Of a stretch of DNA of 64,000 bases, positions 53,239 to 61,762 are shown one piece after another. The notes beneath the pieces were generated by a model. The model saw only the letters and a list, made by a program, of their open reading frames with translations. It was not told the origin of the DNA and did no database searches. Position numbers and translations under genes: made by a program. The first letter of the stretch is position 1, and each line of letters opens with the position of its first letter. Source of the stretch: an uncultured Chloroflexota bacterium (GTDB lineage Bacteria; Chloroflexota; UBA11872; VXNJ01). The stretch lies in NCBI GenBank assembly GCA_913043205.1, contig CAJWLF010000006.1:39242-103241 (forward strand), written 5' to 3'.

Positions 53239-54360
53239 TTGATAAATCAAATCGATATCAAAGACTTAAGACCGCCTGAAATTCGCTTTAGAGATCCCGC
53301 ATTGGCACCCATATGGGACAAAGTTGTCAATTCAGAAAGACTATCAAAGTCTGACGGCCTTACATTAATTCAGACACCAGACTTACTAGGTCTTGGTAGA
53401 ATGGCGGATTTTGCTAAACAAAAGGTGTCAGGCAACAATGTCTACTTCGTACTGAATGTTCAAATCAACGCAACGAATTTATGCGTTTTGTCTTGCAAAT
53501 TCTGTGATTTTGCAGCCAAAGTCGGTGATGACCATGCTTACGAATTTTCAATTGATGAAATCCTAGAAATGATCCATCCTGACATGGACGAGATGCATAT
53601 GACTGGTGGCCATCATCCTACATTGCCATTTGAGTGGTATGAGCAACTATTACAAACGGTAGGTAAAGAGCGCCCGCGAGTACAGATCAAAGCTTTCACC
53701 GCAGCTGAAATAGATTACTTTCACAAGCGCTTTAAATTAAGCGAAGACGAAGTGTTTGATCGCCTAATCGAGGCCGGGTTACAGTCAATGCCAGGGGGCG
53801 GGGCGGAAGTCTTTTCAGAACGAGTTAGAAGACTGTTATTTCGTGGCAAATGTAGTGCTGATCGCTGGATGGAGATCCACCATATGGCACATAAAAAAGG
53901 ATTACCTTCCAACGCAACCCTTCTATACGGTCACATTGAAACACTCGAAGAACGAATAGATCACTTAATCTTCCTGCGTGAAGGGCAGGATGTCACAGGA
54001 GGGTTCCTTTGCTTTATTCCACTGGAATATCAAACTGGTACCACGATGTTAGTTCAGCGACAAGCTCCCCCAGCCGACGACTTAAGAATGCTCGCCACAT
54101 CAAGATTAATGCTAGACAACATTCCCCACATAAAGAGTTATTGGGTTATGAGTGGGGCCGAAACAGCGGCCATAGGGCTGAATTTCGGTGCCGATGATTT
54201 AGACGGCACTATAGGCAAGGAACGAATAGCTCATGCTGCACTAGCGGCCAGCCCTTTCGGACTTGAAAGAGATAAAATGGCCAGTATGGTAAACGACGCC
54301 GGGAAAATTGCGATAGCACGAGACGCCTTATATGGCACAGTCAAGGTATATGACAACTAA
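53239..54360 (+). CDS. mqnE: Aminofutalosine synthase MqnE
   Basis: MqnE is a radical SAM enzyme that joins SAM to 3-[(1-carboxyvinyl)oxy]benzoate in the futalosine menaquinone route. The [4Fe-4S] motif is C82-x3-C86-x2-C89 in TNLCVLSCKFCDF. HMTGGHHPTLPFEWYEQLLQ and SMPGGGAEVFSERVR separate MqnE from MqnC. Length is 373. The TTG start has AGAGGA eight bases upstream. It heads mqnE-mqnA-mqnC-mqnD. Confidence 0.95.
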   Translation: MINQIDIKDLRPPEIRFRDPALAPIWDKVVNSERLSKSDGLTLIQTPDLLGLGRMADFAKQKVSGNNVYFVLNVQINATNLCVLSCKFCDFAAKVGDDHAYEFSIDEILEMIHPDMDEMHMTGGHHPTLPFEWYEQLLQTVGKERPRVQIKAFTAAEIDYFHKRFKLSEDEVFDRLIEAGLQSMPGGGAEVFSERVRRLLFRGKCSADRWMEIHHMAHKKGLPSNATLLYGHIETLEERIDHLIFLREGQDVTGGFLCFIPLEYQTGTTMLVQRQAPPADDLRMLATSRLMLDNIPHIKSYWVMSGAETAAIGLNFGADDLDGTIGKERIAHAALAASPFGLERDKMASMVNDAGKIAIARDALYGTVKVYDN

Positions 54361-54417
54361 CCGCCGCTCATATGCGCAAGCCGACCCAGCTATGGCCAAG
54401 CCCAACGGACTAGCCAA

Positions 54418-55200
54418 TTGAAGCATAGTAAAGAATTACGCTTAGGCAGAATATCTTACCTAAACACCGAACCCTTTTTTGCCTCAGACGAGTTACGAGA
54501 CAATTCAATTACAGGAAGTCCTAGCCAATTGACAGAATTGATGTTGAAAGGCGATGTCAATATAGCACCCATACCCAGCGTCGTTTACTTCGACAACCCG
54601 GATCAATTTCGAATTCTCGGTTCGTTTGGAATAGCGTCACGGGACAAGGCCGTATCTGTAATCTTGAGATCTAGCAAGCCCCCACAGCACCTCGATTCAA
54701 ATGACCATATTGGAGTAACAGCAGACACCAAGACGTCGATACGACTTTTACAAGTGCTTCTTTTGTATTATTTCGGAACTACTTCACTACCGCATTTTGA
54801 TACTCTGCACGACAAGCAAGCAAATCAGTTATTGATCGGGGACCAAGCTATGGCTGTAATTTCCCCTACAGACAAATACCCCTATGTTACCGACCTAGGA
54901 CTCATATGGAACAAACTTACGGGGTCATCTTTTGTGTTTGCACTATGGCTTAGTCGAACCAGCATGGTCCGGTCTGTCGAATCACAATTAATCAATTACT
55001 TCGAACGAAATCTATCTGATAATCTTTCGAGTGCTGAACGTATTTCGGCTAGGCGACCCGACCTGGACATGACGACTACCGAGATCTCTGAATATTTAAG
55101 TAGCTTTCGATTCAAACTAAACGATACTGACATGGATGCACTCGAAAAATTTAAGTTGCTAGATACTAGAGCCCAACAAAGAATATTCTCAGCGTTATAA
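54418..55200 (+). CDS. mqnA: Chorismate dehydratase MqnA
   Basis: MqnA dehydrates chorismate in the first step of the futalosine route. The periplasmic-binding-protein-like fold begins LRLGRISYLNTEPFFAS and has NIAPIPSVVYF, IGVTADTKTSIRLLQVLL and LIGDQAMAV. Length (260) fits. The TTG start lacks an obvious ribosome-binding site and lies 57 bases after mqnE. The gene order supports the assignment. Confidence 0.92.
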   Translation: MKHSKELRLGRISYLNTEPFFASDELRDNSITGSPSQLTELMLKGDVNIAPIPSVVYFDNPDQFRILGSFGIASRDKAVSVILRSSKPPQHLDSNDHIGVTADTKTSIRLLQVLLLYYFGTTSLPHFDTLHDKQANQLLIGDQAMAVISPTDKYPYVTDLGLIWNKLTGSSFVFALWLSRTSMVRSVESQLINYFERNLSDNLSSAERISARRPDLDMTTTEISEYLSSFRFKLNDTDMDALEKFKLLDTRAQQRIFSAL

Positions 55201-55225
55201 TTTTATTGGAGATGACATACTAACC

Positions 55226-56353
55226 ATGATGAATGAGATCATTTCGCTAATTGATAGGTCTGAACGCCTGACACCTGCACACGCATTATGGTTGCTACAA
55301 GACAGTGAGTTGTTAGCACTCGGTGCGTTAGCAAATGAGGTGCGCTTTCGTCGCCACAGTAATCCTCATGTTAGCTTTGTTATCGATACCAACTTAAATT
55401 ACACAAACATATGTAACGCGTACTGTAGCTTCTGTGCGTTTTATCGTCCTCCTGGCAGTACAGGAGACGATGTATACACACATTCAGTCGACGAAATAGT
55501 TAAGCAAATAGGACAAGCCAAGCAATTAGGTTGCACCACCGTGTTGATGCAAGGTGGCCTAAATCCTGAATTGCCATTCTCTTACTACACCGACTTAATC
55601 CGTGCCTCAGTAGATGCTCACCCTGAAATAACCCCACATTTTTGGTCGCCTCCTGAAATTTACATGATGAAAGAGATTTCACGGTTGTCTTACGAAAAAA
55701 TATTTGAGGAGCTTTGGGAAGCAGGCCAGCGAACTCTACCTGGCGGAGGAGCTGAGGTGCTCACAAACAGAGCCAGAAAAGAAATCAGCCCTCTGAAAAT
55801 GGACGCAGATGAATGGATCTCTATAGAACGCGCGGCACACACCATCGGATTCACCGGGACTGCAACTATGATGTACGGTCACGTCGAATCCGATGAGGAA
55901 ATTGTTGAGCATTTAGCCCGGATACGAGATTTGCAGGACGAAAATCACCCAGGGCATTTCCATGCATTTGTACCCTGGAGTTTCAGTCCTGGAGATACGC
56001 CTCTTGGTAGAAAATTAAAAGGAAATAGAGCCGGTCCCAATCGATATTTACGCATGCTAGCAGTAGCAAGATTATTCTTAGACAACTTTGAGCACATTGA
56101 TGCATCATGGTTCAGCGAAGGTAAGAAGGCGGGACAAATCGCATTACACTTTGGTGCAGACGATTTTGGTGGAACATTGTTCGATGAAAACGTTATGAAT
56201 GAGGCTGGTCACTATAACCGAACCGATGTTGATGAGATAAAACTGATGATAAGAGAATCAGGGTTTGTCCCGATACAGCGAAACACCACATACGACACTC
56301 TCGCTATCTTTGAAGAAACTCTACCCGTGCCCGCAGTCCAACCCTCAACATAG
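55226..56353 (+). CDS. mqnC: Cyclic dehypoxanthine futalosine synthase MqnC
   Basis: MqnC is a radical SAM cyclase acting after removal of the purine base. The [4Fe-4S] motif is C63-x3-C67-x2-C70 in TNICNAYCSFCAFYR. VLMQGGLNPELPFSYYTDLIR, LPGGGAEVLTNRARKEISPLK and FVPWSFSPGDTPL are MqnC features. Length is 375. GGAG lies about 17 bases before the ATG and the next ATG follows at once, so the start may be one codon later. The stop TAG lies inside the ribosome-binding site of mqnD. Confidence 0.95.
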   Translation: MMNEIISLIDRSERLTPAHALWLLQDSELLALGALANEVRFRRHSNPHVSFVIDTNLNYTNICNAYCSFCAFYRPPGSTGDDVYTHSVDEIVKQIGQAKQLGCTTVLMQGGLNPELPFSYYTDLIRASVDAHPEITPHFWSPPEIYMMKEISRLSYEKIFEELWEAGQRTLPGGGAEVLTNRARKEISPLKMDADEWISIERAAHTIGFTGTATMMYGHVESDEEIVEHLARIRDLQDENHPGHFHAFVPWSFSPGDTPLGRKLKGNRAGPNRYLRMLAVARLFLDNFEHIDASWFSEGKKAGQIALHFGADDFGGTLFDENVMNEAGHYNRTDVDEIKLMIRESGFVPIQRNTTYDTLAIFEETLPVPAVQPST

Positions 56354-56357
56354 GAGA
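56352..56357 (+). promoter_or_regulatory. Shine-Dalgarno sequence of mqnD overlapping the mqnC stop
   Basis: AGGAGA begins within the mqnC TAG and lies six bases before the GTG at 56364. It selects this GTG over a frame that stays open for 33 codons inside mqnC. Confidence 0.7.
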
Positions 56358-56363
56358 ATATTT

Positions 56364-57206
56364 GTGCGTACAATTCGTATAGGTCACAGTCCTGATGCAG
56401 ACGATGCTTACATGTTCTATGCAATCACTCATGACATCATCGATATCGAAGGACCGGAACCCTCAGAACATGAAGAGGTCCTAGAAGACATTCAAAGTCT
56501 CAATGAGCGAGCTTTGTTTGGTGAACTGGAAATGACGGCGATATCGGCAGCCGTGTACCCAAAAGTTGCAGACCAGTACAGGATTCTCGCATGCGGGGCA
56601 TCAATGGGGTTGAATTACGGACCAATAGTTGTAAGCAAAGAAAGTTGCAGCCTTCAAAGCTTGCAAGGCAAACGTGTAGCGATGCCTGGCGAACACACAA
56701 CAGCCTATCTCTTATCACGCATATTTTTGCCTTCGGTAGAGTCCGTACAATACCCCTTCGACAAAGTTATGGATGCTGTGACCGACGATGAAGTAGATGC
56801 TGCGGTCGTGATTCACGAAGGCCAATTGACCTATGTGGATGCTGGATTGACCAAGTTAGCAGATCTTGGGGAAATATGGTGGGACGATACCGGTCTTCCG
56901 CTACCGTTGGGATTAGACTGCGTGCGAAGAGATCTCGGAAATGACTGGCATCTTGCTTTAGGCAAAGCCCTTCAACAGAGTATTGATACCGCCTTCCGAC
57001 AGAATAAAAAGGCTGTGGATTACGCCCTGCAATTCGGACGAGGCATAGATCCCGTTCGCGGAGAACAGTTCGCCAAGATGTATGTTAATGACCTAACTTA
57101 CAACATGGGAGAAGCTGGCCAAAGGGCACTTGTAAAGTTATTCGAACTCGCTGCCGCCAAAGGATTGATTGATCGCACTCCTTCAGTTGACATAGTGGAA
57201 CTCTGA
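56364..57206 (+). CDS. mqnD: 1,4-dihydroxy-6-naphthoate synthase MqnD
   Basis: MqnD converts the cyclic futalosine product to 1,4-dihydroxy-6-naphthoate. The protein has a two-domain binding-protein fold starting VRTIRIGHSPDADDAYMFYAI, with SAAVYPKVADQYRIL, GKRVAMPGEHTTAYLL, VVIHEGQLTY and LPLPLGLDCVRRDLG, all characteristic of MqnD. The 280-residue form from the GTG is chosen on the ribosome-binding site and on N-terminal similarity. It completes MqnE, A, C and D; the nucleosidase step (MqnB or MTAN) is not encoded in this window. Confidence 0.94.
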   Translation: MRTIRIGHSPDADDAYMFYAITHDIIDIEGPEPSEHEEVLEDIQSLNERALFGELEMTAISAAVYPKVADQYRILACGASMGLNYGPIVVSKESCSLQSLQGKRVAMPGEHTTAYLLSRIFLPSVESVQYPFDKVMDAVTDDEVDAAVVIHEGQLTYVDAGLTKLADLGEIWWDDTGLPLPLGLDCVRRDLGNDWHLALGKALQQSIDTAFRQNKKAVDYALQFGRGIDPVRGEQFAKMYVNDLTYNMGEAGQRALVKLFELAAAKGLIDRTPSVDIVEL

Positions 57207-57245
57207 TATTGGACGGATAAATACTAGTATGTACTGGAGTTCTTA

Positions 57246-57971
57246 TTGAAAGACTCTGCCCCAGTCATCTTCTGGGATTTTCACGGCACCTTATCACCGG
57301 GTGGTTGGGATTGGGCTGAAACTTTTCAAGATATTCTTGAGATGCATGCGCCAAACATATGTCGTTCACAGCAAGAAATAAATGACTGCTTACAGGAGGG
57401 ATTCCCGTGGCACACGCCTGATCAGGAGCACCTACACATAACTACTGCAGATGAATGGTGGTCAGAATACTTCGGAGCATTTGTAAGAGGATTAAATCGC
57501 TTGGGGCTTGAATCCAACCAGTCAATAAAACTAGCTGGCCTAGTCAGAAGATCCTATATAGCAAAAGGCAGATTTCAAGCATTCAGTGATACATTGCCGA
57601 CCCTTGAGTACTTCAGAGACTCCGGCTGGCGTTTAGCTGTACTGTCTAATCATGTGCCCGAGCTTGAAAAAATACTGACTGACTTAAATCTGTCTGGATT
57701 GTTCGAAAATATTTTCACATCCGCATTATGCGGTTTTGAAAAGCCTCGCATTGAGTTATTTGAACATGCTTTACAATCAATGGGGTTTCCACAGCGATGC
57801 TGGATGATAGGAGATGATCCCATCGCCGATATTTGGGGAGCTAACAATGCAGGTATTCCAGCAGTTTTAGCTCGTCGGGATGGCCCTTCTATGCTGAAAG
57901 TATCACGACTTGACAAACTTCCTACAGTACTCACCGAAACCAATCGTATACGGGCTGTGGCTGCATTATGA
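57246..57971 (+). CDS. HAD-superfamily hydrolase with altered motif I
   Basis: This 241-residue HAD-fold protein has motif I WDFHGTL (D11-F-H13), where the usual second Asp is His. Motif II is in AVLSNHVPEL, Lys of motif III in CGFEKPRIELFEHAL, and motif IV is MIGDDPIADIWGANNAG. The cap lies between motifs I and II. Loss of the second Asp, the phosphatase acid/base, is seen in haloacid dehalogenases and some non-phosphatase HADs, so classical phosphatase activity is uncertain. TTG start with GGAG upstream. It is coupled to the amidase by a 4-base ATGA overlap and follows the mqn genes by 39 bases. Confidence 0.82.
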   Translation: MKDSAPVIFWDFHGTLSPGGWDWAETFQDILEMHAPNICRSQQEINDCLQEGFPWHTPDQEHLHITTADEWWSEYFGAFVRGLNRLGLESNQSIKLAGLVRRSYIAKGRFQAFSDTLPTLEYFRDSGWRLAVLSNHVPELEKILTDLNLSGLFENIFTSALCGFEKPRIELFEHALQSMGFPQRCWMIGDDPIADIWGANNAGIPAVLARRDGPSMLKVSRLDKLPTVLTETNRIRAVAAL

Positions 57972-59434
57972 GTGAGCCGGACATGCACTACTGGCCAGCA
58001 CACGTTGCTACTAAGGCCATTAAGGCCAAAAAGCTGTCTTGCAGAGAATATTGCACTCACATTATCTCTCGAATAGAAAAGCTGAACCCAATACTGAATG
58101 CTTTCAATGACATCCGTTATGAACAGGTTCTTTCAGATTCAGACAAGGCAGACGAAATTCTCCATAGCGGACAATTAACAGGCCCTTTGCACGGGATCCC
58201 GATCTCAATTAAGGATGGTATTTTTACTAAAGGTTTGTTGACCACCTTTGGATCAAAACTTCACGAAGGAAGAGAAGGAACATTCGATGCACCGGTGGTC
58301 GAAAGACTAAAAAAGGCCGGCGCCATAATGTTAGGAAAAACTAACATGCCAGCATTTGGGCACATGGGGGTCACACATAGCTTGCTCTATGGAATCACTC
58401 GTAATCCTTGGAATCCTACTTATTCACCAGGAGGATCTACCGGCGGTGGTAGCTCTGCTGTATCGGCCGGACTCGGCCCTATTACCATTGGTTCGGACGG
58501 AGGCGGGTCGATTCGGATACCAGCTTCATTCACTGGTATATTCGGAATTAAACCATCTCTCGGCAGAGTCCCCGTATACCCAACTTACTCCCATACAGAT
58601 CAATTGTCGCACATAGGACCTATGACTCGATCAGTAATGGATGCCGCAATAGTGATGGATACCATCTCGGGTCCCGATGAAAGAGATTTCAACACATTAC
58701 CTGATTATGCCGGCATTTTTGCCGAAGACGCTCAAGTTGATGATTCCACGACATTCAAAATCGGATGGTCGGACAATTTAGGTTTTGCTGAGGTAGATAA
58801 TGAGGTGAAAGCCATCGCTAAGACAGCTTTGGACAAACTCGAAAATGCAGGTTGCTTTGTACAGCCGGCCGACATCGACACGTCATGGAGACACTCCACA
58901 GATCATTGGTTTAACCTATTCACTGCTCTTTATGCAGCACCATTACGCACCGAACTTGAACGCGATGCGAGCATGTTTGAGCAGAGCTTTATTGATTTTG
59001 TCGAATATGGCAATGACGTAAGTGCAAAACAGTTAATCGACGCGGGTAATTTCCGTAGGCGCATGGTTACTACCGGCCACCAGATTTTCAAACACCATGA
59101 CATATTAGCCACACCAACAGTCGCTATCGCTCCATTGAAAGTCGGCCAGCAGGGCCCGACACATATAAATGGCAAAGCTACAAATCCAACGGACTGGTCC
59201 GCTCTAACTTACGTGTTCAACATGACTGGATACCCAGCCGCCACCGTGCCCGCCGGTTTCACTAAGCAGGGATTACCAGTCGGACTACAACTTATTGGAC
59301 CCAGGTTTGCCGACAGCAATGTTATTCAATGTTCCACGTTGTTCGAAAAATCTGCCCCTTGGGCTCATCGCAACCCATCTATTAATCGTTGGCTTAATCC
59401 ACCAACACAAACCCATTTCACAGGCGGGAATTAA
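57968..59434 (+). CDS. Amidase-signature family hydrolase
   Basis: This 488-residue amidase has the Ser-cisSer-Lys triad visible as K82 (GIPISIKDG), S157 (PGGSTGGGSSAV) and S181 (GSDGGGSIRIPAS). The C-terminus has FNMTGYPAATVPAGF and GLPVGLQLIGPRFAD. It resembles general amidases and GatA; the lack of GatB/GatC nearby and its pairing with a HAD protein argue against the tRNA amidotransferase. The amide substrate is unknown. It is the last gene of the mqn-HAD run. Confidence 0.9.
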   Translation: MSEPDMHYWPAHVATKAIKAKKLSCREYCTHIISRIEKLNPILNAFNDIRYEQVLSDSDKADEILHSGQLTGPLHGIPISIKDGIFTKGLLTTFGSKLHEGREGTFDAPVVERLKKAGAIMLGKTNMPAFGHMGVTHSLLYGITRNPWNPTYSPGGSTGGGSSAVSAGLGPITIGSDGGGSIRIPASFTGIFGIKPSLGRVPVYPTYSHTDQLSHIGPMTRSVMDAAIVMDTISGPDERDFNTLPDYAGIFAEDAQVDDSTTFKIGWSDNLGFAEVDNEVKAIAKTALDKLENAGCFVQPADIDTSWRHSTDHWFNLFTALYAAPLRTELERDASMFEQSFIDFVEYGNDVSAKQLIDAGNFRRRMVTTGHQIFKHHDILATPTVAIAPLKVGQQGPTHINGKATNPTDWSALTYVFNMTGYPAATVPAGFTKQGLPVGLQLIGPRFADSNVIQCSTLFEKSAPWAHRNPSINRWLNPPTQTHFTGGN

Positions 59435-59444
59435 CCAAGGCCAA

Positions 59445-59603
59445 CTAGTTGCCAGAAGCATCTTTGCTATTAAGCATCGAATGTATTTGTTTGGACAATC
59501 TCAATTTCAAACTCTTGATACTACCGACTGTAAGCAACCCTATAATCACTACTGCACAAAGAACACCTGAAACACCGATAGCAATAAATATAATCTCAGG
59601 CAA
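59445..59603 (-). CDS. Putative single-pass small membrane protein (52 residues)
   Basis: On the minus strand a TTG-initiated frame encodes a short N-terminus, one hydrophobic segment (IIFIAIGVSGVLCAVVIIGL, residues 4-23) and then a basic stretch KSLKLRLSKQ, a normal inside-positive single-pass layout. An in-frame TGA lies just two codons before the TTG. The only upstream ribosome-binding hint is weak (GAG). It is co-directional with, and 84 bases downstream of, the isomerase gene, and it ends 10 bases past the amidase stop of the opposite strand. No family is recognised. T-rich sequence can give hydrophobic frames by chance, so this is a candidate. Confidence 0.4.
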   Translation of the reverse strand: MPEIIFIAIGVSGVLCAVVIIGLLTVGSIKSLKLRLSKQIHSMLNSKDASGN

Positions 59604-59687
59604 CTTTACTCAATTCATTACGCCTAACACCTAGTTCATAATGGCTGTTGCCTATACTATCGGATTGGCCCATTAGATCAACAAGAC

Positions 59688-60527
59688 TCATACCTCAATG
59701 CCACATTCACGTAGATGGTCCAAAGATTGTTCCACTCGCCTTCTCCTCCCGTCTAAGTCTAATAACGGCTCTCCCTTAATGCCTTCAATCTCCACTGAAA
59801 ACGCCCCTAAATACCCTGCTTTTTCACACATCTCAACAATGCGTCGAAAGTCAACAGCTCCGCCTTGCCCCAAAGAAGGAAAATACCAATCCTTAAATAT
59901 GCCTCGGCTATCCTTTAGATGCATATGTGCGACAAATCTTATAACTTGCTCAAGTTCTCGCATTTGGTCTATTCCTTTGTTGTAAAACAATATGTTGGCC
60001 GTATCAAAGTTAATCATTACATTAGGGTGAGCAACAGCGTGCATCGTTTTATTAATCCTCTCTGAGTTCTGAGTTATCCCAGCGTGAGTCTCAAGTGCTA
60101 CAACAATGCCATAGCTAGCCGCATGGTCACCAATTTCAGAAAGAACATCATATAAAGCAAACTCTTGACGCTGATCTTCGAACTCACCGCCATCAGCAAC
60201 AAAAAGATTGCCACCTAATCGGCTAGCTAACTCTATCCTGGATTTGACTCTGGCAACCCCGTCCGGATCTAAAAGATCATCTCCCCCATTGAAAGAAAGG
60301 GCTTTCACATCATTCGTTACAAGTGATTTTTGAAACCCTTCTATACGTCGCTGATCGGATTTCTCAGTAATTATGGCCTCCGCGGGAACGTTGACTTCCC
60401 CCATTTGGTGTGGAGCTAAAGATATTTCTACATGAGAAAGTCCTATTTCTCCAGCATGCGAGATCGCAGCTTGCACACCATATGCCCCGTAACAATTGGA
60501 AAACACTTCGATCACAGGAAATTTCAT
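59688..60527 (-). CDS. Sugar phosphate isomerase/epimerase (TIM barrel)
   Basis: This 279-residue xylose isomerase-like protein has probable metal ligands Glu in VVALETHAG, Asp in INFDTANILF, His in VAHMHLKDSRG and Glu in FSVEIEGIKG. The family covers many isomerase and epimerase reactions, so no substrate is named. It is unlike the other TIM-barrel protein of this fold in the window except at the ligand motifs. It starts at ATG 14 bases after the exporter gene upstream of it on the same strand. The pairing with the exporter and the nearby sulfatase suggests catabolism of a sulfated sugar or polyol. Confidence 0.85.
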   Translation of the reverse strand: MKFPVIEVFSNCYGAYGVQAAISHAGEIGLSHVEISLAPHQMGEVNVPAEAIITEKSDQRRIEGFQKSLVTNDVKALSFNGGDDLLDPDGVARVKSRIELASRLGGNLFVADGGEFEDQRQEFALYDVLSEIGDHAASYGIVVALETHAGITQNSERINKTMHAVAHPNVMINFDTANILFYNKGIDQMRELEQVIRFVAHMHLKDSRGIFKDWYFPSLGQGGAVDFRRIVEMCEKAGYLGAFSVEIEGIKGEPLLDLDGRRRRVEQSLDHLRECGIEV

Positions 60528-60541
60528 TTAAGGATTCACCT

Positions 60542-61555
60542 TTAGGCCCAAAACAGAGTTACAAGACTGATACTCAACAAGGCAAGCGCGATCGATGAGG
60601 CAAATCCTGTGATCAACGGGCGAGCACCAATAGAGAATAGTCCACGGACATCTATTCCAAGCCCTATGCCTGCAACGGCCATGCTGATAAGAAACGTGCC
60701 CACCGACCCAAAGTATGTGGACAGATCGTCGGAGATAACACCTGCACTTTTAAGGACAGCTAATATCAGAAAACCGATAACAAATGGCGGAACAGCCTTC
60801 GGTAAAATCCGTCTCAGCCCTGTGGAATTTGATGGCTCCGCCTGTCCAATTCTGCTAACAGACCACCAGGTCGTTACCAGCAACACTGGTCCAATAAGAA
60901 GATTTCTTGTAAGTTTGACTATAGTAGCTGTGTCTCCTGCCTCATCACCAAATGAAAACCCAGTAGCCACCACTTGGGCCGTATCATTCACTGCAGTGCC
61001 AGCCCAAACACCAAACTCAGTTTGAGACAGTGCTAACCATTGCCCAACGACTGGGTAAGAAAGGACTGCCAACGTCCCAAAAAGTGTTGTGGAGGCCACT
61101 GCATATGCCACTTCTGCAGGCTTAGCCTTTAGTAATGGGCTTGCAGCCATAATTGCAGAGTTGCCGCATACGGCAGTCCCAAGAGCCAAAAGGACAGACA
61201 AATTTCGAGTCAGACCAAGTTTGCTAGCAACAAGCAACGTAAACGTGAGTGCGAAAAAGAAACATATTAATATAAATAGGATGCTCTGCATCCCAACATC
61301 TACTACAGCAGAAAAACTCAACCTAGCTCCAAGGGCCACTATCCCCAACTGTAAAATCAATTTAGACCCAGAACTAGCACTGGAAGCGAATTTTTTGAAC
61401 ACTTCAGACGAACCAATCAGGTTTGCCAGTGCCAGACCTAACGCCAGAGCTACAAACACTTCACTCAAAGCCGATGGCAATAACCCCGACAGAATGCGCG
61501 CCAATGCAGCAACTAACACCATCAGCACAATGCCTGGAAGTAAATCGAGTTTCAT
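60542..61555 (-). CDS. YeiH/UPF0324-family putative sulfate exporter
   Basis: This 337-residue polytopic protein (about ten helices) of the YeiH (PSE, putative sulfate exporter) family has GIVLMVLVAALARILSGLLP, LGIVALGARLSFSAVVDVG, LALGTAVCGNSAIMAASPLL and VWAGTAVNDTAQVVATGFSFG, which are family hallmarks. Members are proposed to export sulfate or sulfite released in sulfonate or sulfate-ester breakdown; direct evidence for many is thin. It is divergent from a sulfatase gene (207-base gap), supporting a role in removing liberated inorganic sulfur. Confidence 0.88.
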   Translation of the reverse strand: MKLDLLPGIVLMVLVAALARILSGLLPSALSEVFVALALGLALANLIGSSEVFKKFASSASSGSKLILQLGIVALGARLSFSAVVDVGMQSILFILICFFFALTFTLLVASKLGLTRNLSVLLALGTAVCGNSAIMAASPLLKAKPAEVAYAVASTTLFGTLAVLSYPVVGQWLALSQTEFGVWAGTAVNDTAQVVATGFSFGDEAGDTATIVKLTRNLLIGPVLLVTTWWSVSRIGQAEPSNSTGLRRILPKAVPPFVIGFLILAVLKSAGVISDDLSTYFGSVGTFLISMAVAGIGLGIDVRGLFSIGARPLITGFASSIALALLSISLVTLFWA

Positions 61556-61753
61556 AAAAGTTCCACTACTATCACGTCATTTAGGTTAACAATAAACTCG
61601 CCGGTTTTATTCAAAAAATACGCTTCCACTCACATTTTGAATATCCCAACCTCAACCCTGAGGCTTGTTCCAAGCACTTAAACATTTGACGGGCACAGGA
61701 TGCACCGTATAAAAATGAAGCATTCATACAGTCAATGCATAAGGCAGAATATT

Positions 61754-61758
61754 AGGAG
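61754..61758 (+). promoter_or_regulatory. Shine-Dalgarno sequence of the second sulfatase
   Basis: AGGAG with a 4-base spacer to the ATG at 61763 selects this start over an ATG-less extension and an upstream ATG (61700) that lacks a ribosome-binding site. Confidence 0.65.
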
Positions 61759-61762
61759 ATTT

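Noticed and set aside
57221..57230. 10-bp palindrome ATACTAGTAT before the HAD gene
   Set aside because: Palindromes of this length occur about once per kilobase by chance.
57968..59434. Amidase as GatA of the tRNA amidotransferase
   Set aside because: There is no GatB or GatC nearby, and the gene is coupled to a HAD gene; a general amidase is the safer name.
61089..61589. Plus-strand frame of 166 codons
   Set aside because: It is antisense to the exporter gene, whose membrane helices and family motifs are on the minus strand.
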